From Serripes groenlandicus (lineage: Eukaryota > Mollusca > Bivalvia > Cardiida > Cardiidae), in NCBI GenBank assembly GCA_031761405.1, contig JASEVX010000003.1, forward strand, positions 63,162,423 to 63,226,422: 64,000 nt of DNA, read 5' to 3'. Each line of letters begins with the position of its first letter. The stretch's first letter is position 1. The notes below the pieces were generated by a model. It was not told where the DNA came from, did no database searches, and saw only the letters and a list, made by a program, of their open reading frames with translations. Both the position numbers and the translations under genes were made by a program. Below are positions 29,301 through 44,300 of this stretch, one piece after another.

Positions 29301-32300
29301 TTATTGATCGGACAGGACCAATTTTAAGTAATTTCTGTCATTAAAGGGCGATAACTCTAGTGACACATTCTGACTAAATTTGGTGATGATTGGATAAAGG
29401 CTTCTAAAGTTAATGAGCAGACAAGATCAATTTTAGGTTATTTCTATAATTAAAGGGCAATAACTCTAGAGTGACTATAGCGATATGGCTAGTTATCAAA
29501 CTTGTCCAAGATATTATGCCAATTAACATTTTGACAAAATTTGGTGATGATTGGACAAAGGCTTTGTAAGTTATTGGGCTGACAAGACCAATTTAAGGTA
29601 TCCTCTATAATTAAAGGGCGATAACTCTCGATTGACTAGTTATCAAACTTGTCCAAGATATTATGCCAATACACTATCCGACCAATTTTTGTGATGAATT
29701 GACAAAGGCTTCTTAAGTCATTGGGCTGACAAGACCAATTTTATGTAACTTCTATAATTAAAGGGCGATAACTCTTGATTGATTACAGCGATATGGCTAG
29801 TTATCGAACTTGTCCAAGATATTATTCCAATACACATTCTGAATACATTTGGTGATGATGGGACAAAGGCTTTTAATGTTATTTAGCTGACAAGACCAAT
29901 TTTAGGTAACTTCTATAATTAAAGGGCGATAACTCTCGATTGACTTTAGCGATATGGCTAGTTATCAAACTTGTCCAAGATATTATGCCAATACACATTC
30001 CGACCAAATTTGGTGATGATGGGACAAAGGCTTCTCAAGTTATTTAGATGAATACATACTGGACGCCGCAGGTAAAACTATAATACGATCCGTTTTTTTC
30101 AAAACGGGCGTATAACAACAACAAAAAAAAAAATCGACATTACTTCAAGGAACTATGTTGAGGGTGACATGAAGAAAACATTTGCGTCAGATTTTCAAAT
30201 TATTTAATACAGGCCATCAAGGCAAATATACCCTAGCAGCAAAGATTTATCAAAAATCACCATGGCTTTAAGGAATCGGAGAGAGGTTCATTCTAGGAAA
30301 AATTCTGTTAACCCTTTCCCTGATACAACAATTCTGCAGCAGACGACTTTGAACATATTTTGTTAAACAAGAGGGCCATGAGGCCCTGGAATCGCTCACC
30401 TGAGAATGGGCTATTTAAGACTTAACTCTTTCAGCGCCAATGGCAATATCATCAAGACAAACTTTCTCACAAAAAGTAAAAAATGCGATCTAGTAGTGTT
30501 AACTAGATTGTTCTACAATTTGGCCTAGTGACTTGACCTGACCTGACCTATATTCGAACTTGGCTTAGATATCACTAAGACAAACATTCTGACAAAGTTT
30601 CAACATGCTCAAGCCAAAAATGCAGCTTCCAGAGTGTTAACAAGATTTTCATTAAATTTGGCCTAGTGACCTAGTTTTTGACAGGACATGACCTATATTC
30701 GAATTTGGCCTAGAAATCATCAGGACAAACTTTTTGATAAAGTTTCAACATGCTCAAGTTTAAAATGCGGCTTCAAGAGTGTTAACAAGGTTTTCCTTAT
30801 ATTTGGCCTAGTGACCTAGCTTTTCACCCGATATGACCTATATTTGAACTTGGTCTAGATATCATCAAGAAAAACATTCTGACAAAGTTTCAACTTGTTC
30901 AAGTTAAAAATGCGACTTCCACAGTGTTAACAAGATTTCCTTTAAATTTGGCCTAGTGACCTAGTTTTTGACAGGACATGACCCATATTCGAACTTGGCC
31001 TAGATATCACTTAGACAAATTTTACATAGTTTCAACATGCTCAAGCCAAAAATGTGGCTTCCAGAGTGTTAACAAGATTTTCATTAAATTTGGCCTAGTG
31101 ACCTAGTTTTTGACCCGACATGACCCAGTTTCGAACTTGGCCTAGATTTGATCGAGATATATGTTCTGTTAAACTTTCATGAAGATTGGATGCAAAATGT
31201 TCCCTCTAGAGTGTTAACAAGCAAATGTTGACGACAGACGACAGACAAAAGGCGATCACAAAAACTAGAAATAGAAAATCTCTATAATTGAATGGATAAC
31301 CTATGACTAAAAGTGGAAAACATTGTGGCAAAAGGAGAAATTGCTCATTTTGAGCAATTTCTTCTTTAGTCACTATATTTTCAAAAAGCCGTCTGCTGCA
31401 GAGGCATCAGAAAGCGTCTATATGAGGGAAAGGGTTAAATTATTTCTAAATTTGGTAAATAGATTCTAAATTTCTGAGGATAAGATTCTTATTACTTTTA
31501 TAATCCCTTAACCCTTTCCCACATACAGACCCTTTCTGGCACCCCTACAGCAGATGACTTTTGCTAATAATGAGCAATGTTTTCAAGTTAATTCAATAAT
31601 AATTATTGTTCTTCCATTTATATAGAAATTCCATATTTTTTTACTAAATATTTTCCAAGTCATCTGCTGCAGATTTATTGTATGTGGAAAAGCGTAACAA
31701 TTTCAGGAGAGCACAGTTTCCTCAATGTCTGTGCATGGGTGTGTCAGACCATCGATTGCGGTGTTGTGTCAGCAACTGATGACTAGAATTCAACAAACAT
31801 TCATGGTAAACTGCAATACCAACAGGTGATGTGCATATCAGATTCTTCAGTTATGACTTTTTGCTATTTTACATGATTTGTTTACTAAATTGAAATTCAA
31901 AGAAAAAAGAAACTGAAATTAATAAGGAAGCTTTTTGACCTTTGACCAAGAGAAGGTATCAGCCGATTTAAATTTTTAGCAGATTTTCTTGCCTAAATGT
32001 TTTTCAAAAAACTTTTGTATTAAATGAAGAAATAATCTTTTCTTATACACAGATGTATTTTAACGCCTCTGCAGCAGACGACTTTTGAAAACATTGTTGT
32101 AAAAGAAGAAATTGCTCATAATGAGCAATTTCTCTTTTTGCCACAATTTATTCTCTTCTTTCAAAAATAAAACTTTCCAAATAAAAAGATTGTCCATAAT
32201 TTTGTCTAGATGATTTCAAAGTCATATGATGATGATTAGTTGTATGTGGGAAAAGGGGGTTAAATACCTCTTGAGATCCACACACAATACATCTATTATC

Positions 32301-35300
32301 AGCCACTTCTTCCGGTGTTTGAAGGTATCGGCAGACAGGGCAGCTGAAAAATGAAAGGCAGACAATTAAATTATTGTGCAAAAAAGCACAATTTTAAAAA
32401 TTTAAGCATATAATAACAAGTACTGGTCAAGTCTTCAGGAAGCAGACATTAAGTCTGATTAATATAAGCTTTAAGCTTGTTTCGCAATCGATGTAAAACA
32501 AATAAGTTTACTTAAAACTGAACTTATAACAAGTTAATTTGTTGAATTAATATCCTCCGCCAAAAGAGGGATCTGTAAACAAGAGGGCCATGATGGCTCT
32601 AGATCGCTCATCTGATTAGATGGATGTGATTTGTCATGCCAACCACAATAACTTTTTTTTAACGGATCAAAATGGCTTAAAGTAATCTCGTAGAGGATCT
32701 CCCAAGGAACATTTCTACAAAATAACTTAGAAATTGGTCAGATACTTTCTGAGAAGAAGATTTATTTAAGTTTTCATTATAAAGATATAAGCCAAATCAT
32801 CCCCACACCTGACAACCATTTTTTTTTTATTACCAATCAATATGGCTTGAAGGAATCAGTTTGAAGGTCACCTAAGGAGAATTTCTACAAAATTATTTGA
32901 AAATCGACCAGATAATTTGAAGAGGAAGATTTTAATTTTTTCCCTAAAGCCATTTAAGTGAAAACAGCCATGTCCTCTAGCGGCTACGTTATTTGACCAA
33001 TCAATATAGTTTGTAGGAATCTAATAGAGGGAAACCCAAGGATCTTTTCTACAATATTATTTGGAAATTGGACAGATCCTTTTGGAGAAAAAGATTTTTT
33101 AAGTTTTCCCTATATAAGGCAAAAAAGCCAAGCCCCCTGGCTGCTACGTTTTTAAGCAGTCAACATGGCTTGAAGGAATCTGATAGAGGGTCACCCAAGG
33201 AACATTTTCACAATAATATTTGAAAAGCGGCTAACCGGTTTGGGAGGAGACTATTTTTAAAGTTTCTTTCTTTTGGTTGCCATGCAGCTCAAATTCAGCA
33301 TGGATCCAAAAAATTTGAAGGAGTTTTAGGAGAGGACATTGAGAGGATGCTACCCCTGAAGTTTCAAGTCAATTCGCCCAGCAAATACAGAGGAGAAGTC
33401 GTTTGAAGCAAAGTGTTGATGGACACACACATGACGGACAACTCGCCATGACATAAAATGCATTGCTGTCTGTGAAAGATCTGAGATAAATCCCATAGAT
33501 AGACCCTTTCCCATGTACAACAACTCTTCAGAAGTGTCTTATCATGATAAACAATTACTGGTATACAATGACTGGACAAGCTTTATTTCACCTGTATCTT
33601 GCACACTAAAGTCATCTTATCATGGTGAGCATTTTGTGCGCTTAATAGAAATCAATAGATGATTAAAGGAGGTATGTGTTAATCACAAATACAGCTTTAA
33701 TAATATAAACTAAATTCACTTGTTTCAACCATGATGTTAAACACCTAGACAAAGGGAGACCACTCTCGTAAACTATATAGTTAAAATCAAAGCACTGTAA
33801 GCACCAAAGTACTAATTGGTACAACATTAACAGTATGTACCAGACATTATAAATGACACACAGACAGACAAACACCAAAGGTACCAACCCCATTTATTGG
33901 GGTGGGGTGTTGCATTAAAAGAGAAATTGGCAGAAATAAGCACTTCCTCCAGTTTCTATAAAATGTTCAACTCTGTATCAATACCATACTTCATATTTTC
34001 CATAGATATTTTCTCAGAAATGTTTAAGCAGACAACTAAATAAATGTCGAACTTAGTAAATAAAATAAAGTATACCTTGTATCACCCCACTGGTCCAGAC
34101 ACTCCATGTGAAATGCATGATTACAAAGTATAGTCAGTATTCCATCCACTGACTCATCCTGGCAAATACAAAAATACAAAAATCACTTAAGACTTATTAA
34201 ACTGCAATTTAGAGTTATATTTACACATCATAACCAGATGGCCAAGGACCCTGTTAAAATGGAAAAAAAATTGTAAAAAGGTTTCACTATGCTCAAGTCA
34301 AAAATGTTTCCTCTTGTGTCCACAAGATATTTCTTAAAGGGACTGAATCCCATATGAGAAAAAAGTGAAAAAAAAAAATTGTTAAAAATTGCTATTACCT
34401 TGATGTTTTTGCATGTAAGCCATTGAGATTTGCTGACTGATGTACTACAATATATGCACACTATTAATTTTGCGGAGATTTTCTGTTATTTTCCATTGTA
34501 AAATCTACTGGGTTAGTAACCCAGTAAATCTAAAATTATCGCTGTATATTTATCACGTGATCACTACAACTGAATTGACAATCTCCTTCCCAGAGTTGTT
34601 GTTCCTTACACTCACGCATACATGAATGTAATGAGTCGATAGTGTTAGAGAATGCCGAATTGAATCCACAAAATCAAATGAGCAAGAGGAAATTCCACGG
34701 TATTTTTAAACGGGAAAACAAGGAGCGGACGTTTTTTTAACTGCTTATTTCCTATGAAATATTGAGGAATCCGCTGTGGCCGAGTGGTTAGCGTCGGTGA
34801 TTTCGAAACCGGGTGTCCCGGGTTCGATCCCCAGTCGCGGCACTACGGTCATGGTGGAGTGCCCTTGGGCAAGGCACATTTTCTAGACTAGTATTGGTTT
34901 GTTTACCCAGGGATCATGAATAATTAAATTTAATTGCGCGCTAAATGACCTAAGCTGTCGATGCGCCATAAAACAATATACATTCATTCCTATGAAATAA
35001 TGAAAAACAAGACTTGAACAACCTTCTACAACATTCCGTTACATATATATCGACGTATTTTGGATTAATTAGAATAAGTATAAAATATAACGATTTTGGA
35101 CCATTATGGTGTTCAGTCCCTTTAAGTTTGGCCTTGTGACCTAGTTTCTAACCCAACATGACCCATGTTCAAAGTAAGCCATTCAAGACAAACACTCTTC
35201 TCATGCCCATAACTTTTCTTAAATTTAATCTATTTGCCTAGTTTTCACCTAACTTGACATGTATGATGAAGACAAACGTTTTCAAAGTCATCTTCTGCAG

Positions 35301-38300
35301 ATTTGTTGTATGTTGGAAAGGGTTAAGTAATAAATGTCACCTGAAGAGTGTCCTAGTGACCTACATTTTGACCCAAAACGGAAATCCAGAAGTTTAAGGG
35401 AAGCATACGAGTAATAAAAAAACCCTTTCAGCTTCAGTGTAACTTTCAGTGCTTCCTTCAAGCAATCTTGTAGTTGGGTGTAAAAATTGGGTTGCAATAT
35501 TTTTTTACAACAAATTATATGAATATATTGATTTTGCTAGCACAGTTTAGATTTTTAAGTTATAATTGTTAGAAAAGTTATCCAAACCATGGATGGATTT
35601 TTATCTATCTGTATGTTTGTCATATCTTGATATTTTTAATTTGACAAAATGACTAAGTTTAAGACTGGACATGACCCTTATTCAAAATAGTCCGAGATAA
35701 CTCTGAGGCAAACATTCTGAATAAGTTTCATGAAGATTGCATAAAAACTGTGGCCTCAAGATAAACATTTTGAAAATGTTTCGTCATTTAAGAGTAAAAA
35801 ATGCAATCCACAAGAATTTATTTTAATTTGACAAAGTGACTTAAATTTAAGTCTGGTCATGACCCTTATTCAAACTTGTCCAATGTATCTCTGACCTCTA
35901 GAGTGTCCAAAAGTAAAATTGTTGATGGGCTACAACTGACCAAGACTGATCATAATGGCTAACCATGAACACTTAGGATGAGCTAAAAATAAACATAATA
36001 GTAAAGACTTACCATTCTCTCAAGGCAAACTGGACAGTTGGGTAACTCTGTCATTCCTGGTATTGGAAAACAGGCATTCTGAAAAAGGGTCAATTATGAA
36101 GACTGCTAAATACCAAAACCTGGCCCATACATACAAAAACAAACGTTGGCAGAATTGAGTACTCAAAGTAGAGGTAGGTTATAGAGTGTTTCCATCACAA
36201 GCAGTATACTGTATGGAAGATGGTAGGAGCCTTAAGAGTGAAAGGAGAACAAAACCCTGGACAGATGTAACCCAAGTTTAAGAAATGTATCGGAAATGGC
36301 TTCCAGTTAGCTCTGGCTAAGATGCAAGGAACAAAATTGACAGATAATGTAGAACTATTTGATCCCTACTACCTATCCTCCATCTTGAGTATACCAGGTC
36401 AACCCGTGTTTAAAGACCACCCATGGGAATAACACAATCTGGTCTTTTTTCATTGGTGGTCTTTAAACACAGGGTTATTTAAGCAGAAAATGAGTAATTG
36501 AGAAATGCTTGACAATAAAACAGAACTTTTTGCAGTAAAAGACAAAACAAAAATCCTTGACAGAGCTACCTTCTCTTGTCTATAGATGGGGGCCATGATG
36601 GTAAACAAATATTCCAAGTTTCACAGAATATCCTAAAGGGTTAAGTCAAATATTGGATTTTACCCAGATTCATTGTATATTTTAAGTAAACAAGAGGGCC
36701 ATGATGGCCCTGGATCGCTGACCTGATTTTTTTTCCTTCACTTTACACATATAAGCCCCGCCCCCTAGCGGCCATATTTTTTCGACCAATCAACATGGCT
36801 TAAACTTTAAAAGGAATCTGATAGAGGGTCACCCTAGCAATATTTCTACAAAAATATTTGAAAATCTGCCAAACACTTTCGGAGGAGAATATTTTTTAAG
36901 TTTTCACTAAAGCCATATAAGGCAAAATAGTCCCTCACTGTGGCGGCCATGTTTTTCAACCAATCAACATGGCTTTAAGGAATCTGATAAAGGGTCACTT
37001 AAAGAACATTTCTACAAAATTATTTGAAAAGTGGCCCGACACTTTCAGAGGAGAAGATTTTTAAGTTTTCACTATAGCCATATAAGGCAAAATAGCCCTG
37101 CCCCCTGGCAGCCATGTTTCTCGACCAATCAACATGGCTTGAAGGAATCTGATAGAGGGTCACTTAAGGAACATCTCTACAAAACTAGAACTATCACTGA
37201 AGATGATAAATACCCCCAAAACAGCACCTTGACTCAAAATATGGCTTCCGACAGACCAACCAAATACACCGCAATTCCTCTCAATGTGTTGTATCATCCT
37301 ATGAAGTTTTATTAAATTCCAACAATTTGTTTTAAAGTTATGCTCTGGACAAGACTCTACGATTAAGAAAAAGTAACAAAGGGCAATATCTCTGTAAATT
37401 AGAGTTATGGTTCTTGTACACTGCACTTTCTCTGATTATGCTATGCAGTTTTATTAGATTCCATCTGTTAGTTATTAAATAATTCTCCGGACAAGAGAAA
37501 GTAACAAAGGGCAATAACTCTGTAATTATGTAAATTAGAGTTATGGTTCTTGTACACTGAACTTCCTCTGGACAAGTAAAAGTAACAAAGGGCAATAACT
37601 CTGTATTTAGATTAAATAGAGTTATGGTTTCTGTACACTGCACTTCCTCTCAATGTGTTGTATCATCCTATAAAGTTTTATTAAATTCCAACAATTAGTT
37701 TTAAAGTTATGCTCCGGACAAGACTCTACGAATAAGAAAAAGTAACAAAGGGCAATAACTCTGTAATTATGTAAAGTAGAGTTATGTTTCTTGTACACTG
37801 CACTTCCTCTGATTATGCTCTACCATTATATGTAGTTTTATTAGATTCCATCTATTAGTTATTAAGTAATTCTACGGACAAGAAAAAGTAACAAAGGGCA
37901 ATAACTCTGTATTTAGATAAAATAGAGTTATGGTTCCTGTACACCGCACTTCCTCTCAATGTGTTGTATCATCCTATGAAGTTTTATTAAATTCCAACAA
38001 TTTGTTTTAAAGTTATGCTCTGGACAAGACTCTACGAATAAGAAAAAGTAACAAAGGGCAATAACTCTGTAATTATGTAAATTAGAGTTATGGTTCTTGT
38101 ACACTTCACTTCCTCTGATTATGATCTACTATTGTATGCAGTTTTATTAGATTCCATCTGTTAGTTATTAAGTAATTCTCCGGACAAGAAAAAGTAACAA
38201 AGGGCAATCACTCTGTATTTAGATTAAATAGAGTTATGGTTCCTCTACACTGCACTTCCTCTCAATGTGTTGTATCATCCTATGAAGTTTTATTAAATTC

Positions 38301-41300
38301 CAACAATTTGTTTTAAAGTTATGCTCCGGACAAGACTCTACGAATAAGAAAAAGTAACAAAGGGCAATAACTCTGTAATTATGTAAATTAGAGTTATGGT
38401 TCTTGTACACTGCACTTCCTCTCATTATGCTCTACCATTGTATGCAGTTTCATTAGATTCCATCTGTTAGTTATTAAGTAATTCTCCGGACAAGAAAAAG
38501 TAACAAAGGGCAATAACACTGTATTTAGATAAAATAGAGTTATGGTTCCTGTACACTGCACTTCCTCTCAATGTGTTGTATCATCCTATGAAGTTTCGTT
38601 CAAATCCTATGTTGCATTGTTAAGATATGGTCCGGACAAAATATGGCTTCCGACCGACCGACCGACCGACCGACACAGTGACTCCTATATACCCCCCCAA
38701 AACTTTGTTTTTTGGGGGTATAATTATTTGAAAATCTGTCTGACACTTTTGGAGGAGAAGATTTTTTAAGTTTTCACTCTAGCCATATAAGGCAAAATAG
38801 ACCCGCCCCCTGGCGGCCATGTTTTTCGACAAATCAATATGGCTTGAAGGAATCTGATAGAAGGTCATCCAAGGAACATTTCTACAAAATTATTTGAAAA
38901 TCTGCCAACCAGTTTTGGAGAAGAAGAATTTAAAAAAGAAAATTGTTTTGTTGCCATAGAAACCAGAATTCTGCATGGATCCCAAAAATGTAAAGGAATT
39001 CTGGTGAAGTCATTGTGAGGATGCTTTCTGTGAAGTTTCATCCCAATTGACCCACTGGTTACTGAGGAGAAGAAGTTGACGGACGACGCACGCCGGACAA
39101 AAGGTGTTCACAATAACTCACCTTGAGCACTTTGTGACCAGCTGAGCTAAAAAAGGGCCATAATTCTGACAAAATCCTTCACAGATTTATGTACTCTTTT
39201 CTGTTGATGAAGGTAATGATTGTAAATAAGTTTTAAAAGTGTATTAGCTATATCTCTAATGGTTTTGAACAAAAAGTGGGTAGTACAAAAAACATAACCA
39301 AAATCCGAAAAAGGGCCATAATTCTTCCTAAAACGAAACAGAGTTATTTGCTCTTGTCTGTTGAAGGATGAAATGATGGTGAACAAGTAATGTAAGTTTA
39401 AAAGCAATATCTGTAATGCTTTTGAAAAAAAAGTGAGATGGTACAAAAACCTTAACTAATGTGACGCCAACACTGTCTGCGACCTAACGCCAACTCCGAG
39501 GCAAGTAGGAAACCTTGCCTAAAAATTTGCATGTTGGAAAAAGGTTACCATGCTTACTTCTGATTCTTTCAACATCTCCACTCTCCCTACATAGACTAGA
39601 TGGCACACATCTGATTCAATACTGTTAAATGTGGTATTGTTATAGGACTTGTAGTATTCATCCGCAAGCTTCTACAATACAAAGACAACATGATTGATAA
39701 AAGTTTATCACTGTTTTTAACAGTACCGTTTACCGGGGGTTATACTGCTGTAATATTCAACCAATTTGTAATAAAATTAGATGATTTAATTGTTTATCAA
39801 TTTCCAATGACTAGTAAGTAAATTTACATCTTTGGAAACATCTAGGCAAAACTATGGAAAGTCTTTATAAAGTCTTTATAAAGAGGATCACCAAATGCAG
39901 TTGAAACTATATAACTGAAGATGATAAATGCCCCCAAAACAACACCTTGACCTACACCATAACTTAATAAGTAAAAGGACCATAACTGTAAAATAACATG
40001 CAATTGTAAGACCTTTAGGATATGCACATCTCCTCTTGGTAAAGAAGCTTCATGTAAGATTTTATTGAATTCCACCCAGTGGTTTGTAAGAAATAAGCCG
40101 GACAAAATATGGCTTCCAGCCGACCGACCGACAAACAGACAGCCTGACACAGTGACTCCTACATTTAAAAACATTAGGAGAAATTGCTCATCATGAGAAA
40201 TTTTCACAATTAATTCAAAGTTGTTTTCTGCAGATGCATCAAATAAATCAATATGTGGGAAAAGGTTAACTCAGATAGAATTTTCAGCATAAGAAAAAAT
40301 ACATTACACAAATACAAGAGGACCATGATAGTTCTGGATCGCTCACCTGCCAAGTTATTTTAAAATCAGTCCTATACTTTTGCTAAGAGAAAGTTTTCAC
40401 AATATATTCATATAAGGAAATCAAGTCCCATCCCCTGGCAGCCATGTTTTTCAACGGATCGGAATAATTTGAACAATCTTGGTAAAGGGTCACCCAAGGA
40501 TCATCTGTGCCAAATTATTTTCAAATCGGTCCAGGACTTTTGGACAAGTAGATTTTTTAATTTTCACTATAGTATACACATAAAAGAAAAGCAAAATCTG
40601 CCCCCGTGTCCATGTTTTTCAACGAATTAGAATAATTTGAACAATCCTGATAGAGGTACACCCAAGAAACATCTGTGCCAAATTATTTTCCAATCGGGCA
40701 AGTTCTTTTGGACAAGAAAACTTTTCACCATTTATACATATATATCATGAAAGCTTCTTGTCCTTTCCCCCTCTTGAAAATTGCAAAGTACTAGTCTAAT
40801 ACATTTTTGAACACATTTCCCTTCTATCATTTGTGGGAAGACGTGCATTTAAATTACTGCAAAGAAATTAAAGGCGCTAATTAATATCTCGAAGCCAATA
40901 CCCAATTAACTGATCAACTTGATAAATTTGGCAGTTTAGGGTTATGATTTTCAAATGTTGTCTGCTGCAGATGCATCAAAACGATTCTATATGTTGGAAA
41001 GAATGAGTGGCCAGACTGGCATTCAAAACTCACAACCCTTGGATCAGCAATCCTCACTGTTACTAACTGAGTAGATGGTCCATTCTTACCTTTTTGACAA
41101 GGAGCATTATTTTTAAGGCAGAAAGGAAAAGGACAGACAAACAGCATCACCCTTGGGCTAGGCACTTTTTCCTAGACTAGTACTGGTTTGTCAAACTGAG
41201 GTTTGTTAACCCTTTCCCTCATATGACAATTCTGCAGCAGATGACTTTGAACGTATTTTATCAAAAAATAGAAAATCTCCATAATTGAATGGATAACCTA

Positions 41301-44300
41301 TGACAAAAAGTGGAAAACATTGTGGCAAAAGAAGAAATTGCACGTTTTGTGCAATTTCTTCTTTTGTCACTATGTTTTCAACAAGAGAGCCATGATGGAC
41401 CTGGATCGCTCACCCTAATTATACAATGTACTGCAATGCAAAACACATCAAGACAATTATTCTGAATGCAACCTCCACAGTGTTAACAATATTTTCCTTC
41501 AATTGGCCTAGTGATCTATATTTTTTTTACCTGATATGACCCATATTCCAACATGGACTAGATATCATCAAGACAACATTCTGACAAAGTTTCAACTTGC
41601 TCAAAGTAACAAGAGGGCCAAGATGGCCCTAAATCGATCACCTGAATGATAGTTAATTAGAAGCAAATATTTAACTGCAAATATCTGTGAAAATTTGATC
41701 AGGAGTTCAAATGAAACTACAAGGAGTGGACACTTGAAATCAAACAAGAGCTTTCTCAATTTCTGATGCTGCAGCAACAAAGGTTCTACACAGAATGCAA
41801 GTATTTGAACAATTTTGAAAGAGGACCATCAAAGGAACATTCCTGTGAAGTAACGTTGAAATTGGTCAAGTGGAATGGTAGGAGTTGTCATTTGTAGCTA
41901 AAAGTTCAATTTACTCCTTTTGTGATGACGCGAGGTTGCTATGATTTTGTAACTAATCAAAACAGCTTGAACAAATTAAATGTAGAGGATCACTGAAGTA
42001 GGATTTATATTCAATTTCCTTAATATCAGACAAGAACTTAAAAAAATGGAATTTCCAAATTTTGTCATTTTGCCCCTTTTCTGATGCCTCCTGACTGCCA
42101 TGTTTTTCAACCAAACAGTATGCCTTGAACGATCTTTGTAGAGGCTCACCTAAGGAACATTTCTACCAAACTATAATGGAATCAGACATGCAGATTCAAA
42201 GAAGAAGATTTTTAAAGCTTGGACATTTTGCCCCCCTTTCTGATGCTGCAGCAACCCTGGCGGCCATGTTTTTCAACAGATCAGACATATATTTTGAACA
42301 ATCTTGGTAGAGGGTGCCCCAAAGAACATTTGTGAAAAGTTATTTTCAAATCGGGCCAATTCTTTTGGACGAGAAGATTTTTTAAGTTTTAACAATACAC
42401 ATATAAGGAAAACAAGCTTAGCCCCCTGGCGGCAATGTTTTTCAACCGATCAGAAATATTTGAACAATCTTGGAGTGCCCCAAGGAATATTTGTGGAAAA
42501 TAATTGTCAAATCAGGCCAGTACTTTTGGACAAGAAGATTTTTAAAGTTTTAACAATGCATATATAAGGAAAATAAGCTCCGCCCCCTGGCGGCCATGTT
42601 TTTCATCGGATCGGAAATATTTGAACAATCTTGGTAGAGGGTACCCCATGGAACATTTGTGCAAAATAATTTTCAAATCGGGCCAGTACTTTTGGACAAG
42701 AAGATTTTTTAAGATTTGGCAATTTTCCACTTTTCTGTTGCCGCAGCAACCAAAGTTCTCGATGGAATTTAAATCTTTGAACAATTTTGAAAGAGGTCCA
42801 CCAAAGAAACATTCCTGTGACGTTTGGTTGAAATTGGTCGAGTGGTTAAGGAGGAGATGATCTAAATGTCTAAATGTTAACGCCGGACGCCGGACGACGC
42901 CGGACTGACAAAAAGTGATCAGAATAGCTTACCTTGAGCCTTTGGCTCTAGGTGATCTAAAAATGCAGCCTCCGGAGTTTGAACAATATTTTCTTTTATT
43001 GACCTAGTTTCTGATCCAATATGACCCATATTCGAACTTGACCTAGATATAATTCAGACAAACATTCTGACCAAATTTCAAGCTGCTAAAGCAAAAAATG
43101 CGGCTTCTACAGAGTTAACAAGATTTTCCCTCAATTTGGCCTGTGATCTAGTTTCTGACCCAATATGACCCATATTTGAACTTGACCTAGATATCTTTAA
43201 GACAAACATTCTGACCAAATTTTAAGCTGCTAAAGCAAAAAATGCGTCATCAAAAGTGTTAACAAGATTTTCCTTCAATTTGACCTAGTAACCTAGTTTT
43301 TGACCCAGCATAACCCATATTCGAACTTGACCTAGATATTTTTAAGACAAACATTTTGACAAAATTTCAAACTGTGAAAAATTGCGGCCTCTGGAGTGTT
43401 AACGAGATTTTCCTTCAATTTGACCTAGTGACCTACTTTTTGACCCGACGTGACCCATGTTCGAACTTGACCTACATATCATCAAGACAAACATTCTGAT
43501 AAAGTTTCAACATGCTCAAGTTGAAAATGTGGCCTCCAGAGTGTTAACAAGATTTTCCTTCAATTCCACCTAGTAACCTAGTTTTTGACCTCATGTGGCC
43601 CAGTTTCGAACTTGTCCAAAATTTTATGGAGATGAACGTTCTGATAAACTTTTATGAAGATTGGATGCAAAATGTAGCCCGTAGAGTGTTAACAAGCTCA
43701 AATGTTGACGACGCACGACGTCAGACAAAATGTGATCACAATAGCTCAGCTTGCACTTCGTGCATAGGTGAGCTAAAAAGTTGTCTGCTGCAGAGGCGTC
43801 AGAAAGCGTCTATATGAGGGAAAGGGTTAAACCAGATTTTCCATATTTTGCCAAGCTGAATGCTGATTGTTTGTATGTGAGAAATGGTTAACAAGTCAAG
43901 TATAATACCTGAGTTCTAAACTTCACTAATACCATAAATTGATTTGGTGAACCATCTCGGATAATCCTCATGTGTTCTATACCTCGTCTGAAACAAAATC
44001 AAATATAAAATAGTTTTTTTTATAGATGGATTAATATTTTACTTTTCTTCCAAAACACATTTTACTCTTTTCCAGATGGAAAATTATTTGGAAACCAGCC
44101 ACATACTTTTGCTGAAGAAGTTTTCACTATAGCCATATAAGGAAAAACAGCCCCGACCCGCCTGGCGGCCATGTTTTTCAACCAATTAAAATGACTTGAA
44201 GGAATCTGATAGAGGGTCACCCAAACAACATTCCTACAAAATTTGAAAATTGGCCAACTGGTTTGTGAGAAGAATTCAAAACTGAAAGACTCTTCTCTAT

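Larger units (their letters stand above)
41206..43830. mobile_element. TTAA MITE holding two nested F1 elements
   Basis: TTAA occurs at 41206-41209 and 43827-43830. The outer MITE is 2,617 bp. Removing the 41382-43776 insert leaves 222 bp, the length of the intact copy at 3894-4115. Confidence 0.85.

Noticed and set aside
37160..38425. Several 60-100 codon frames on the minus strand
   Set aside because: They come from the F4 tandem array and repeat each other.
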